Shown: positions 10,401 to 24,000, numbered from the stretch's first letter. The stretch is DNA of 64,000 nucleotides from Lotus japonicus (GCF_012489685.1 NC_080043.1:80492292-80556291), one strand, 5' to 3'. Notes: generated from the sequence alone by a model not told the origin. Program-made: numbers and translations.

Positions 10401-13400
10401 TTCACCAATTTTCCCTCTTTTCACCTGTTATCTTATGTATTTCACCTTTTTTTTCCTTTTTAGACCTGTCATTGCAAATAAATCCATGAAAAATATAGGA
10501 AAACGTATGCATTTTAGACTCACATCAACCGTCACCTTCCACCTCAGTAAGCTTCATCTCGACAGGCTCGCCGAAAAATCCATCTTCTCCAAGAAGTTTT
10601 TCCTTAAAGCCCTTGTAATCCTACCCTTCTTCTCACCACCCCACCCCCAACATTAAAATCCATGACCAATCACTATCAAAGCAATCACACCCCAAAACTT
10701 TAATTTCTCCCATCAACCTTGCCCATCCAAAACACTTATTGAATAAGACCAATTAGTGAAGGGAAGCTCAATTTTTTGCCTTTTTTGCTTCAAATTTTTA
10801 GTTGAAGTTTTAATTTTTGGTCGGGTGGCGTGGTGGTTTTATAGTATGGTGACATTCTTGTAGGCGAGGTTTTTGGTGGTTGAGGGTTGGAGAGATTTTG
10901 ATTGGTTGGTCCGTGCATTGCGAATAGGAGGGTGGTGTGGTGGTCTGCAGTTTTTGAACGACCGCGTCTAGTTCAAATGAGGTGTGTAAGACCTGGATTT
11001 TTGGAATTACTAAATAGTTAATGTCTTGCTAAGTTTGAATCATATTCACAACTTGATTATAATTCAGAAGATTAGAAATGTGTTTTCTCACCGTAAAGAT
11101 ACTAATTAAGCCCTGATTCTAAATTGGAGCGGGAATAAAACCCAAAAAAGTTCTGATTGTGAATGTGTGTTCGATTCCGAAACTTTTGACTATAATATAG
11201 ATAGAGTTTATTTCCGGAACCCGGGGAAGTTTTCCTTTTTATGAAAGGAAAGGAAATTGAGCTGCTTGAGCTCCTTTAACTGGCCATCCAAGAGGATATC
11301 TCTTGAGAAGGTTTTCCTAAAGTTTTTACATGCCAGACTTGCTTACTTTACATGTCAAGATTACTTTCTTTTCATGTCAAGCTTTCTTAGGTCACGGTGT
11401 TCAAAATGACAAGGACAAATCTTAACCCTTACCCATGACATCATTTTCCTTGTTGCAGCTTGCATCAAGAGCTGCCTCGTGCATATCCATTTTCTTCACA
11501 ATGAAGTTTCTACACAACTCGGTAACTTGCCGAAAACTTTCTCGAGCTCCAAAAGGAAAGTATGGACATATTATAGTCATTCTTCACCATACTAAAGCGT
11601 ACATCATCATAAGGACATAGGAGAAGTCAAATTTTCACTCAAACCCTAGTTAGAGTTTTGTGCAGTTCCTACGACGAAGCGTCGTTACCGAACTTTTTAG
11701 AAAAGTGAACGAATCTAACGATCATTGTCCTAAAAACATACCATGGGAAACATAACCTCATCTAACATGAGTTGTGAACATATACGCTTATATAAAACAC
11801 ACAAGGCACAATAACTACCTCAACTTATACTTAATTGTGTTTATCGCGATTGACAAATACTTAACTAGTTAAATAACAACCTAGAATATCTAGGTCGTCC
11901 AAATTTCTTGAGGTTCCTTGGCCCCCATCAAACGACAGGTAAATTCACCCGAATTGGAATCGTGTTGGGCTCAGAGAAGAATGATGACGGAGCAGAGGAA
12001 GAGGAATCATCAGCATATTAATATGATTGGTTTTGGGAACCGTTGTGGTCTGACAAGGTTTTGTGAGGACTCGTGAGCTCTCAAACTGTCTAGGAGAAGC
12101 AAAAACTAACACCTCACAATCTGTAAACGTTGTACAGATTGAGAAACGTGGGTAGTGGCAGGTGTTTATTAACTATTGTAGGTTAGCCGAATATACCTCT
12201 ATAACTGAGGGAATAATTATTTGAACAAAAACAAAACGCAACAATCAATCATATCTACAAATTTTCCACATTTGTCTTTTGCCTTTACCTTTTTGCACTT
12301 TAACTCATTTACTGTCTTTCAAGCCTTTATGTTTCATCCTTTCAATTAATTCATAGTTAACTTAGTCAAAACTTCTTAATAGCAATCGCTAAGAGCTTTT
12401 TGGATTGTCTTTCGAACTTGCATTTAGGAACATAGTCTCTTCCTTGAGTAATTGTTTGATTAGAGAATCATTATGTTGGTTTCCCAACCTACCCACACAA
12501 GCTGCATTTTCTAAATTTATTTGTAAACCAACAACAACTAAGGGACCCAGGATTTAAGTTTATGGCGATGGAGGGTTTGGTTTGACGGAGGAGGCGTTGG
12601 CTGAGTACATGATTTTGTGATAGGTGCCATGAGTTGGCTAAATTACATTACAAAAGTTAAGGGTTAAATAACAATTGCACAAATTAAGGGTCTAAATTCT
12701 TATTTATTTATTTTTTCACATCAGGGAACGTGCTATGCCAAGTCATTTTGCTCTTTCGTAGATGAAAGACTCGTCAAATACTTTTTAATTTCGTTTCCCA
12801 AAGTATCACCACATTCTACAATTATGAAACTAATTCATCAAAACTCAAAGATCAAATTAAATGAGTAGATTGATCTCTCCTAACAAATGCTTCTACGTAC
12901 GCACCACACGTGATCAAACTCTAAATTCATCAAACACTTTCACCAGAAGCCCTCATATGAAATTATTTATTAATAATTAAATAACTATTGGTTCAGTTAT
13001 TCAATAGACATTTCAAAAATATTTTGTATTTTTGTTTACACCTCTTATTGTGGGAAAGAAAGGAGAAATCAGAGATATAGTTAAAAAGAAAAAATAATTG
13101 AGAGAAAAATGAAATGTGATATGATAAGAAAGAAAGAGAGAGATTGATTGACAGAAAATTAAGTGGAAATAATGAAGTGTATAAATAATGAGGTAAGAAT
13201 GAATAAATGCTAGCTATAGACATGCATTTTTACGGCACTCGAAGTCAGCAACAATTAACGTAAAATTTCTAAATTTTCATCAACAATCTATTAGGGGACG
13301 GAAGCAAACAAGTCCACACAATAAGAGAATCAAATTAAGGATGGCAGTTTCCAAAATAAGAGAAAACATCGAAGAGCAGAGAATGCAAACCAATAAATTC

Positions 13401-13508
13401 AAGACTGCAAAAGTCCTACAGAAACATAACTAAGTTGTAGCCAAAATGACCACCAAACCCACCAACTAGCATGGAATGCAGTTAGGTGGCTTTCAATCCT
13501 GCTTCTAT
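10401..13508. other. gene-free intergenic stretch
   Basis: No protein or RNA gene recognised. 10640-10960 is low-complexity. 11000-12500 looks like decayed LTR-type repeat. 13000-13220 is a purine-rich stretch (gaaagaaagagagaga) resembling, on the opposite strand, the pyrimidine-rich stretch at 32960-33240. This segment lies 3' of the lipid transfer protein gene. Confidence 0.4.
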
Positions 13509-15228
13509 TTATGAGTTTCTAGTAGGAATTGTAATGAGAACAATGGCCAAAGCCATCACCATCACTTCGAAGATCATAGGAGGAGCTCTAACCACACTTC
13601 CGTTTGGGCTCTGTGGTGTCGCAGTTTCTGTATTTGCAGAGCTAGGAGGGGTTAACTTGGAAGCGTTTGTGAAGATAGCAGCGTCCGGAGAACTTGGTGA
13701 AAGACCCAGAAGCTCTGTTAACATTCAATTTAATTATATATCCAGAGACCACATAAATGATATCCTAAACACAATTCATATTATTGGTTTAACTTTAAAA
13801 TATATCAACCATTTTTTAATGCATTTCTTTTGCTTCTCAAAAAAAAAAATCAACCATTAATTTTTTAATAAGGGTATGTTTCGAAACCATAATCGATTCT
13901 ACTTGCTTAAAATCAATTCTAACTAGTTGAGATGATGTTTGGATGTACCGGTAAATCAGAATGAATTCAATAAAATTTGATTCTTTAATGTTTTTGAAAT
14001 AATAATTGATTTATGAAGAGAGGATATTATTTATGATGGATAGTAAATACATTTATTTATCTTGTCTTGACTCATCAGCAAAATAAACACTGTCACTTTG
14101 GATGGATCTCCCCCAGCCCCCAGGCCATGTATCAGGTCAGTTTTCATCACTCAGATCCGCTTTAAGTGATCCGTCATCTAATTGAAAGTAATGGCAACAT
14201 CCTCCTAACTAATTTAGATGGGCAGTTTTTATCACATTTTTATTTTAAAATTCTAAATTAATCACAATTTGTACATATTTTTACTAAAATCAAGGGATTT
14301 TTTTATTTAATTTCAAATCAACTAATTTTTCATTTTGATTTTAATTTTCCCCCTATATCTCTTGTAAATATGGCTGAGATCTAATTAATATTCTAAATTA
14401 CTTAATACAACTTAAAATGAGAATTGTTCGACAAAAATTACAAGGTTGTCTAAATGACGCAAGTAAAGTTTGGGTTAAATAACTCATCATCCAATCACAT
14501 TCAAGATAAGTGAGTATCTTCAATGTGATTGATATCTTCAATGTGATTGGATGATGAGTTATTTAACCCAAACTTCTTCATGAGTCTTTTAGACAACCCT
14601 CCGAACCATATGTGAGTTTCCTTGTGGCCAATTTTGTTTTTGTTTAAATGCTAATTAATGGTAATCAATGAGTCTTTTGAATATAGCAAGGCTCATTATT
14701 ATCTAATTAATGTGTGAGTATTTAGGGTTTTAACTACAAAAATTCCTTCCATTAAAAGGTGAATAGTGAGAAGCAGGGCACGGAATCATCCAATAATTTT
14801 GAAATGAAAAGCTAATATTGTATTTTTAGTCCATGATCGATCATGTAGGAGTATATAATATGCATAGGGAGTAATAGAAAGAAATTAAACTTACTGGGAC
14901 AGTTGGAGATGCTGGCGTTTTTTACTTGACAAGCGGAAGGGAGCTGAAGTAGCCGATCCTCTCGAATACCCATGCTCTTGCTCTCAGCGCTACCTTTGTG
15001 GGTCTGTTGAATGATGTAGCAGAGGCACTCAGGGTCGGTGTCCTTTATCACCGTCGCTGAATCACAGCATTGCTTGCTTGGCGTCGCTTCTTTCCCAGTC
15101 GCAAACCCCAAACATGGAATCACCTTCTGAACTACCTGCCCGCACTTCTCCGCCAGATTATCCCCTCCCTCCGCTGCCATCATCATCATCATCACCGCCG
15201 CCATCATCATCAACAACAATCGATTCAT
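13509..15228 (-). CDS. Non-specific lipid transfer protein, GPI-anchored (LTPG/YLS3-like), two exons
   Basis: Exon 1 is 15228-14895 and exon 2 is 13714-13509, joined across a 1180 bp intron (donor GTAAGT after CCCA, acceptor TTAACAG). Together they give 179 residues. The protein starts with a methionine-rich signal peptide (about residues 1-20). The eight-cysteine motif of nsLTPs is complete: EKC, IPC, QCC, ECLC, SAC, SNC. Exon 2 opens KLLGLSPSSPDAAIFTNAS, typical of YLS3-like LTPGs, then a Ser/Thr/Pro linker and a hydrophobic tail (VMVMALAIVLITIP) suitable for GPI anchoring. Family members bind lipids at the plasma membrane and apoplast and aid cuticle or suberin lipid export. The start is the first ATG. 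The short tail beyond exon 1 in the unspliced frame is intron. A MITE lies in the intron. Confidence 0.9.
14444..14598. mobile_element. MITE inside the lipid transfer protein intron
   Basis: About 155 bp, almost a perfect hairpin. It starts GGTTGTCTAAATGACG and ends with the inverse, and shares the arm core gtttgggttaaataactcat with its relative at 48856-49044. The target duplication at this copy is not clear. It lies within the intron 13715-14894, so it is transcribed as part of the pre-mRNA. Confidence 0.75.
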
Positions 15229-15366
15229 CTTAGCTAGCTAGCTCAGTGATATCCTGTGGTTTGAGTTGTTTACCCAGATTGAGTGTGTGTTTTAATGGTA
15301 CGATTGGGCTCACACCCCAAGAATGAGAACAGCTGTACGATAAGTAAAATGGGTGGTTGTCTTCTC

Positions 15367-15373
15367 TATTTAA
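15367..15373 (-). promoter_or_regulatory. TATA-like box of the lipid transfer protein gene
   Basis: Read on the minus strand as TTAAATA, about 140 bp upstream of the ATG at 15228. Position and AT content fit a plant TATA box. No transcript evidence. Confidence 0.35.
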
Positions 15374-15629
15374 TGTTCATTATCAAGCGTTAAATAAATA
15401 GGTAGAAGTTGGAGTGTAATTAAGAGTTATTTGTTTGGAGTTAGGTGGAAAAGTCTGTCAAATGCAATGAATGAAACAGACACGCTTCATGTTGGCGTTG
15501 GAAGTTAATATTGCCCATGTGGGCATTGCATGCAACACCTCCTTAGTTAGTTGGACGTTGCACTTGTTCTACAAATCGGGACGACAAAAGTAATAGCAAC
15601 TCCATCCGCAAATGGCTATGATTTATTAT

Positions 15630-17835
15630 ACCTTTTTATTTTCTTTTTAAAGTGTTCTTAATATTAAAAGAGAATCAATGTGCTATAGAGGCAAGTACAT
15701 CAGACTGAATTAAAGAAACAACTTCTAGCACTTCTTCAATCGAAACCATGTTTGAGAAACTTGATCAAGAGTTTATGGCCAAGTAATCAGCTACATAATT
15801 GCCTGATCTACGATTAAAAGACAAATGAAAATAGAGAAAAGATGAGACCATGTCTCAACAATCTTGCAAAACAGAAAATATAAATAAGAAGAGTCTCTCT
15901 TAGCCAAGCCTCATAAAGCTACAAACAATCAGTCACAAGACACACTTCTGGAAAGCACAGCGAAAAGCTAATGCCTCGGCCAACAAAGAAGAAGAAGCAT
16001 GCAAAGGACCCGTCGTAGATTCTGCCATTACATCTCCAGTAATTAAAATTCCTTGCTATTAGACCTAACCCAACACCTCTCGAAGCACACCAGGAAACAT
16101 CAAAATTTAATTTGATCATGTCACCTGCAGGGCACCTCCATCAAGTTGTTGTCATCACGTGCACCTCACGGGAAGGGGCTGTCGCCCGCTGCTCAGGTGG
16201 TCCATGGAGGCTGGACAGCCGCTAGAGCAAGGCCTCCAAACACGGGTTTGTCCCCTTGGAAAAGCACTGTGCTCCTCATCTCCCAAATACATACATGAAC
16301 GTCAAACACAAGCCAATCACCTCAGGATCTGCAATGTGAAAAATCTGTAGCATAAAATCATGAACGGACTCCCCATTCTGGAACTGCAGGCCTGGAGGAG
16401 TGGCAAACCACCACCGAATTACCACTGGGAACAAGAAGAAAACATGGGAAATAAACATTTATAAATACCCGCCTTAGGAGAGACTCTGGTTGCTTTAAGA
16501 TCCTCACCAAATCTTCCCCACTAAAGTCGTGTTAAAAGCTTTGAAATCTCTGAAACCAATGCCACTATTCAATTTTGATGAGCAAAGAGCATCTCACTTG
16601 AGCCAATGGATTCCCTTTCTGGAAGCAACACCACTGCAATAAAATTTACTGATCATTCTCTCAATATTTTCACACAAACCATCAGGTAAAATAAATAAGA
16701 CATAATATAAGAAGGTATTGCCTGAACAACTGCCTTAATAAGAACTTATCTCCCCCCCCCCCCGGGGGGATAGTGATCGTTCCTTCCAGCCCTTAAGTTT
16801 TTTCCAAACTCGTTTTTTGACAAATCAAAATATTTGGGTCTTCGACTTACCAATGATAGTTAGTATCTCCAAATATCATTCATAGTTATCCACTGCCTTT
16901 ATATCCAAAAGTATTTTCAGCTCAATGAAACAGGGAAGGCACATTTCGGCTACAGAAGAGCATGGATTTGTCAAAATTATTGACCTGGCAAGAAACTTTC
17001 TCATATTCAGCAAGGAAGCTTTTCACGCACAAAGCTTCTTCTCTTGTAGCTCGAGCAAATATAACACTATCATCTACAAAAAGGAGATGTGAAATAACAG
17101 GTGCAGAAGCAACACGACCAATTTTAATACCACTCAAATTGGAAGCAACAATTTCCCTCTAGATGAGAGCAGAGAAAATTTTGTCTCATAAGATAAACAT
17201 ATAAGGAGATAATGGGTCTCCCTGACACAACCCTCTACCTGGATCAAAGGGAACCTGAGGTTGCCATTCAACATGACCTAAACCTGAACAGTGTTCATCC
17301 ATAACCAACGCCCCCAATTGACAAGGAAGCCAATTTTTTGAAAAATACTACGTAATTAAAATGGTCATTTGACCCTATCATATGCCTTAGACATATCCAA
17401 TTTCAAATCCACCATGCCATTCCGGCTCGACATTTTCTTTTTCATTGAGAGAAAGCATTCATAAGCCAATAGTGCATTGTCTGTGATCAGCCGCCCTGAG
17501 ACAAAAGCACTTTGGGGGCCATATATAATATCAGGAAGCACAAGCATAAGTCTATTTGCAATAGATTTTGTAATAATTTTAAACAACACATTGCACAGAT
17601 TAACCGGTCTAACTTGATTTGCATGAACAAATTTTTTAATTTTTAGAGTCAGAACAAGTAGTGTTTGATTAATTGTACCTGGTGAAATTCTGCCATGCAA
17701 CACATTAAGACAAAACTGGACCACTTCGTCCCTAACAATATGCTAGAATTTCTGATTAAATAAAGCAAGCAGACCATATAAGCCTGAGGCTTTTGTCGAG
17801 TGCATCTGGAAAAGAGCTTCCGCTGGTTTCAGGAC
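15630..17835 (-). mobile_element. Degenerate L1-type LINE (reverse transcriptase and RNase H remnants)
   Basis: On the minus strand the parts lie in the expected order. Reverse transcriptase pieces are at 17724-17365 (QSAFVSGRLITDNALLAYE, the conserved block of plant L1 reverse transcriptases) and 17137-16922 (LLFVDDSVIFARA, the polymerase active-site motif with Asp-Asp kept). An RNase H start is at 16119-15919 (KLNFDVSWCASRGVGLGLI). Frames are broken by many stops and shifts. The 5' part including the endonuclease is absent. The low-coordinate end is placed at a T-rich run (about 15640-15655), which may be the old poly(A) tail. The upper border is approximate. Confidence 0.75.
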
Positions 17836-17839
17836 ATTC

Positions 17840-19612
17840 CAAGTTCTGTAGCTCGAGATATGAACTTTTTTTCGAGCAACAGTCCGGCTGCTACTCAGCC
17901 CGACCTGCTGTTGTTCCCAGATTTTTCATGTATTTTGTACTTTGAATTTGGACTTCAAAATTTATAGGGATTTACAAAAAATGTGGATGATTCTAGGATG
18001 ATGTATTTAAAAATTCACCGAAGTATGATGATAGATTTATATGGTCTTTTTCCCTTTATTTTCTTATATTTTTCTTAGGTTTTATTAGCTTTTTAGTTGT
18101 CTTAATAGAGCCTTTAGTTGCATTTAGTGTTTTTAGTATTTTAGAGTCGTCATTTTCATATTAGTCCCTTTTGAGTCTTTCATTGCATTTTAGTCCATAG
18201 TAATTGAGTCTTTTTGCATTTAAGTCCTTGGTCTAGATTGTTAGAGGAATTAGGGGCATTGTTGGAAGGAATCTTGTAACTTATAATATGAACTTTCTTG
18301 GCATTATATGCATTAGTTAGGAGGTTTTAAGTTTCAAAGAATAACTTGATGTGTGTTTAATGTGCAGCCCTTGAGTTAAGGTCCTTTGATGGTGATTCTC
18401 TTGTCAAGGGAATCCTATTTAAGAAGAGTAACAAAGGATTGACAAAGAATAAAGGATATAAGTTTTCAGAAGTGAGCAATGAAGTCCAAAAGAGCTGTTG
18501 GAGAGGAGTTACAGAGCTCATGAAGGCCCTTAAGTGCATTAATGACTAGAACTTGAGCTGATGGAAGTTTAGAGTTGTGTATTGTGTGGCATGTTTCTCA
18601 TAGCTCAGATACTTTCTTGAAGATCCGGCCGGTCATATTGAAGATCTATGAGTTTTGAATAACATATCAAAATTTCAACTCAATCTGACGGTTAACGAAG
18701 CCACACATGCCATTTTACTAAAAGAGATCAAAGCTGTCAGCGTGTGCACGCACATGCGTGCAGGGTCAGAAAAGTGGCATTTCGAGGATAAGGCACGCAT
18801 GTGCGTGCACTATACCATCAAATACCCCATTTTGTAATCATAGTGGATCATAATATATCATATCTTAGGATCTTAGTTTTTATGAAGTTTAGCTTGCTTA
18901 AGGAGTTAGGAGCTCTTCCAAAGTTCCTTCTCATGTTAGAAATATGTTTACCTTAGCCATTCTTGGCTAAGTTTCTTTTAGCATTTGGGATGTGGATCAT
19001 TTACTTGTTATTGTTTTAACCTTCTGGTTTTATCTTATGGAATAAATTAGTTTCCTTTCTATGAACCTTCTCTGCTGTGATAATATGAACTTGAATGCAT
19101 GCAAGTTGTTTTGCCTTTTTATGCGCAAATTAATATTTGGTATAGGAAATGGGAACTGAGGGTTTGTTTGTTAGAGAATTTTGCACCTTAGGATAAGGGC
19201 AACGACTAGTAGTTGATGACCAGAAACAAAATGAACTTAATCTTCAATTAGGTTACTCATGAGAAAATGATCTTGTGAAGTCGGTTGAAAGCTCTTTTTG
19301 AACTCGAGCGTCGGCTTAAAGAGACCTAGGCTATATCAACAACAGAGAGAATATGAACCATTTCATAAGCATCTTGACTTTTGAAACAATACTTGTTTTT
19401 GTGAAACTAACCCAAATGCTAAGTTTACAAACATTGTTTCTACCTCTTACTTCAGTTTTCTATTTTCACAACCAATCACTCAAATTATAATTGTCTTTTG
19501 CTTTTCTTTGGGTTTAAGTAACCTTTGTGGCTATAAACTGATTCTTCCCCAATCTCTGCGGTTCGACAATCTTTTATATTACTTCGGGCATTCTGTATTT
19601 GCAGAATGCGTA
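17840..19612 (+). repeat. Gypsy-type LTR (probably solo or fragment)
   Basis: The end near 19545-19610 reads aatctctgcggttcgacaat, then cttttatattacttcgg and a 'gcattctgtatttgcag' finish, a signature of Athila/Tat-like gypsy LTR 3' ends in plants. Upstream is long A/T-rich, gene-free LTR texture, including GC-rich inverted phrases at 18744-18810. No primer-binding site or gag/pol follows, so it is a solo LTR or a fragment. The left border near the LINE is approximate. Confidence 0.4.
18744..18810. repeat. Perfect 18 bp inverted repeat with 31 base spacer
   Basis: GTGCACGCACATGCGTGC at 18744-18761 is the exact reverse complement of GCACGCATGTGCGTGC plus AC at 18793-18810. Each arm is itself nearly palindromic. 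It sits inside the LTR-like segment and could form a cruciform or RNA hairpin. Confidence 0.85.
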
Positions 19613-20222
19613 TCATTGTTGTACAATTTATGACCGTTTAGCAAAATCTGGCATTTTGAGTGCAAAGGTTGCTTGTTTTTTAGAAAGAGATGATAATATC
19701 TTGAGTTTTAAAATGATATTTTTATGCTTTGGAGTAGGAAAAACTCTTTTGGACCTTACTTACCATGCGTTGCTTTTTCGTTCTGAAAATATCTCAATGA
19801 ATATCCTAATAGAAAATAAGAACTCTAAGGAAAATGAGAGGCCTTTCAGGGTAAGCCTTTTTTTGGGGTTTGGGTGTTGAGGCATGAGGCCTTTAAGGGT
19901 AAGATTTATAGGTGTTGGTTAAGTGATGACCTCTTGGAGTCTAGGGAACCTTTCTTGTGTTGCGTGAGTCGCTTAGTGACTAAGTAAGTGTATTTTTCTT
20001 AAGTGTTGGAGCAAGCGGAGTTGGAACGTTCAAGTTTGGAACGAGCACGCAAATGGAAGGAGAAACGAGCAAAAATTCGAGGTAAGGGCAACTTACTATT
20101 ATTAGATATAGGCTAGATGGCGAAGTGTTGGCAATTGTTGTGATGATCGGAAATGATAATGATGCATGCTTGTTTCGATTGTTGATATCGTTGAAGTATG
20201 CTAATGAATTATCGAATAATAT
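19613..20222. other. gene-free flank of the CACTA element
   Basis: No gene recognised. The sequence continues in texture beyond the CACTA element (from 31403), so the element landed inside an older repeat, possibly an LTR retrotransposon. The three bases 20220-20222 (TAT) are the left copy of the CACTA target duplication. Confidence 0.4.
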
Positions 20223-20530
20223 CACTACACCAAAAAAGGACTTTTACAGCCGGGTTTTTTTTTTTGCCTTTTACAGCGGTTTTCAGCGGTCCTGAACCGC
20301 TGTGGACCTCGCCGCTGTAAAAGACTTAACAGCGGTTCGAACCGCTGTAAAAGATGCATTATTTACAGTGGTTGATTTAATAAAACCGCTGTAAATACAG
20401 ACCTACAACAGTTGTTCTCTAGAATAACCGCTGTACTTGAGTCTTCTTTTACAACGGTTTCAGCCCGTCGACCGCTGTAATTGGTAATTTATTACAGCGA
20501 TTCCACCACGGAACCGCTCTAATGTTTTTT
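20223..20530. repeat. CACTA left terminal and subterminal repeats
   Basis: The motif ccgctgta(a) or its inverse cagcggtt occurs about ten times, often as back-to-back palindromes (cagcggttcgaaccgctg). In En/Spm elements such subterminal motifs bind the TNPA-type protein. The equivalent array lies at 31115-31399. Confidence 0.85.
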
Positions 20531-21084
20531 TTGGTTGCCCCTGAATTAATTACCACACTTGTTCAGCCAAAAGATCAACATTTTTTTTTTGAAAAGAAGA
20601 TATATTGATCATAATTTAACCGAAAGGGTACACATTTTAAAAGCTATGAAAGACTGCAAAATTAATACACATCACCAAACGGTACTCATAAGCAAAAACA
20701 AGGTATAGCATATAAGCACAATAACATCTCATGTAAACAGAACCTCTGTTCTTATAGCAAGCATATGGACAGTAATTCCATGACAGCAAAAAAAAACTCC
20801 CATAAATGAGTTTCTGCAATAGAAATGTGTCTTGAGTCTCCAAATCATAAGGCCACTCTCCCCATTTGAGTCTTCCAAACAAAAAAGATCAACATTTTCT
20901 AAACACAGGATATCAACTCAGCCATAAAATAAACATTTTCTGAACTTCAGCATATCAAAACCAATATATCTAAATATCAAAAGCTTCGTAAATTCGAAGC
21001 AATTTCTAAAGTGCACAATATCTCAACCACGTCCTTAGCTTCATCTACCACCATCTCATAGATAACTATCCAATAGATTAAATG
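20531..21084. other. gene-free stretch inside the CACTA element
   Basis: Between the left subterminal array and the stop codon of the Ulp1-like gene. AT-rich with no reading frame I can support; presumably the 3' untranslated and terminal region of that gene. Confidence 0.4.
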
Positions 21085-24000
21085 CTAAAAACAATTGTAA
21101 AAAACATAAGCGGCCCACTCATCTTTAACTTCACGCAATTGCTCTTCATTGTAGGAAACGAACTGACAATCTTCAAAATACTACAAAACAACATAAAAAT
21201 AGAGTTAAGTTAAAATTAGAGCTTTTAAAATCCAATGCGAACGCATATCAAAGTTTCTTACTTTCGTTGGGATCACAAGTTGTTGGTGAGTGATGATATC
21301 TTTCATGAACTTCATCACATAATATCCGCAATCAACACTATTAGTCTGACGAGGGCACTATAGAAGCCAAAGAATAAACACTAAATGAATGCTGTAAACT
21401 TAGATATCTTTGTTCTATATAGAAAACTTCATGTAAATAAATAGACAAGTTTATAACATACACTACTCCATTTTACATTAACTTAGCTATAAGTTATAGG
21501 TTGCCAGCTATATCACGAGACAAAGGATACTTAGCAGCTACTCTATCACAAAGATTACCAGTACTTACAGATTAGTGCGATAGTTCTGCAAACAATGTCT
21601 TGTTACTACAAAAGCACTACAAACTTATGACAAATTAGGACAGGTAGCATTCAATCCTAAATACTATAAAATTTCTCCAAATTGTCAGCACTTAGCATCA
21701 ATACCACTATATATAAACGTACTAAACGGTAATAACGAGTTAATATTATACCTCAATGATATCCCACGGAATATAATTTTGTTTTGCTTTGGGTACACTC
21801 ATACCAGAAGTTGACTGATGAACCTTCACAGCCCTAATAAATCCAAGTAAAAAATAAGATTTAGAAGTAAACAATTTCCCTTATCATATCGTATGTCAAA
21901 AATAAACAAAATCTTGTACTTAAGTATCAAACATAAGCTTCATTTGTTTGCGTTCTGTCAGCTCTTGACGTAAATGATCCAAATAGTATATTCTTTCTTT
22001 AAACACATCAATCACTATCAACACCCAATGTTCCCTGTAGATAAAGCAATACATGAAAAAACTCCACAACACATGACAATATAACCAAATAATTCAAACT
22101 TTTCAACCAAACAAATCTGATCAGTTCAATATACACAAATTACTCCTCAACAATTACATAGCTAGGTTAATAAAAAAATTGACTGAACCTGCATTGAATG
22201 GTGCGAGAAACAATTTATCTCTTCGCGCCATTGCCGTGAAGGCCTCATGTATATAGTTAACTTGTTCAGAGGAGAATTTAGTAGTTTGTGTTGGAGACAA
22301 AAAGCTGAACCTCTCTCTCCAACGATGTTCGAGCATGACAGTGTCATATAAAAACCTTAAATGAGAATACACTGGTTGAATGATAGTTTAAGTGATACAC
22401 CACCTCATGTATAGACAAATCACAGATGCAGATAATTCTCATGATTGACAATATGCATGATTTTAGGTAAACCAATGTGGTCGGTACATTCATAATTGAA
22501 TATTGTTGGCTCATAAAGTATATGCTTCTGTTCATTTTTTTTTCAGTGTTGCTTGAGCAACAATTTGGAGACTTCATCGGTGTTTTTGGCTGATTTCTTT
22601 TTCTCATTGGAATTGAGAGCCTAAAAATTTACATTGATGAAACATTGTTTAATTACAAACAAATAATATATATATATATATAGGTAAAAAGTTAATGACA
22701 TATATACCTTAAAATTGACTTGAATCAAGTAGATTGACCATGCCACAAAAGTACCAAGAGCATCACCAACAGTGTGCAAATCAAAATCTTCTAGAGGTAC
22801 GGGCAATGCTGCCACATCTTCATCTACAACGTCAATGCTAACCCTGAGATGGTTGGGAGGTAGTGGTTTATTATGCAAAGTATCACCTAGTAGGTTATAG
22901 ACCGTTCCCTTAGCAACAATGCGAAAACACGGGTGGTCTAAACATAAATTACAAATGGTGGGGGCCTACAACAATAGTAAGAAATATATATGTTAATGTT
23001 CTTAACTATGATACAAATGAAATTTCAAAGCACAAATCATATTAACCATAACAAATAATTACCACAGGTATATTGGTGTTTACTTCAAGCGGAGTGCAAC
23101 TATCCCTACCACTGGTGTATGCTAAGTATTCAAGCTCTTGGTCCTCACTCATCTGTCCTTTAGCATGCATTAACAGCTCCAACTTCTTCTCTAAAGCATC
23201 AAACTTGCTTTGTAATTGATTAAACTTATTGTCTTCCTTCTTTGACCGTTTTTTTTACTTTGAAGTAATTCTTTTAAGAGACTCCAGATCCAATACCCCT
23301 AACACGACCAGGGTGCTCTGACACTTTCATTGCTTTCGCAAGAATGTCATCATGACCTTGGTCATCTGCCTCTGATTGTGATTGTGCTAATGTTTCCTGA
23401 CACAAACACATGTAAATATTATTCAGTATACATATGTAAGAAAATAACAAACTCACAAATGTTTAATACAATGTTATTACACTTACACATTGTTCCCAAA
23501 TATGCTGAACCTTTTCATTATCAACCACACCTCTTGCGTCCACTCGGCAAGCCTTCCATATACAAGAACGAGGCAAATATGTCTCATTTGATCCTGATTC
23601 TACTATCTATATTATTAACATGGTTAATCAAAATAAGTCACTTAAATAGGGAACAAAAAATGGAGACTTGAAGCATATTATATACACATACCAAATTTTG
23701 TTCAGCAATTGCAGCTCCCATGTGTGATCTTCTGTATGGAAATTCGGGATTCAATGCTCTTTCTCTATTTGATGCACTAATTTTCTGTTTGAAAACACAG
23801 TAGTTAACATAATGTATTTGTTGGGCAAGTTGCAAAAATTGCGTCACTTAACATTGATTTTACCTTGAATTCATCAGTTTGACGATGCTTAACAAATCCC
23901 ATCCATGCACTTTCAGTTATGACGCGTGAATACGTCGCCGGAGGACGCGCAACAATATTACCATAAGGATCTGTCATATAGTCAGTCTCCTAATGATGAC

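Noticed and set aside
13486..13860. 124-codon plus-strand frame
   Set aside because: Lies opposite exon 2 of the lipid transfer protein gene; the minus strand carries the family motif SPDAAIFTN with correct splice signals.
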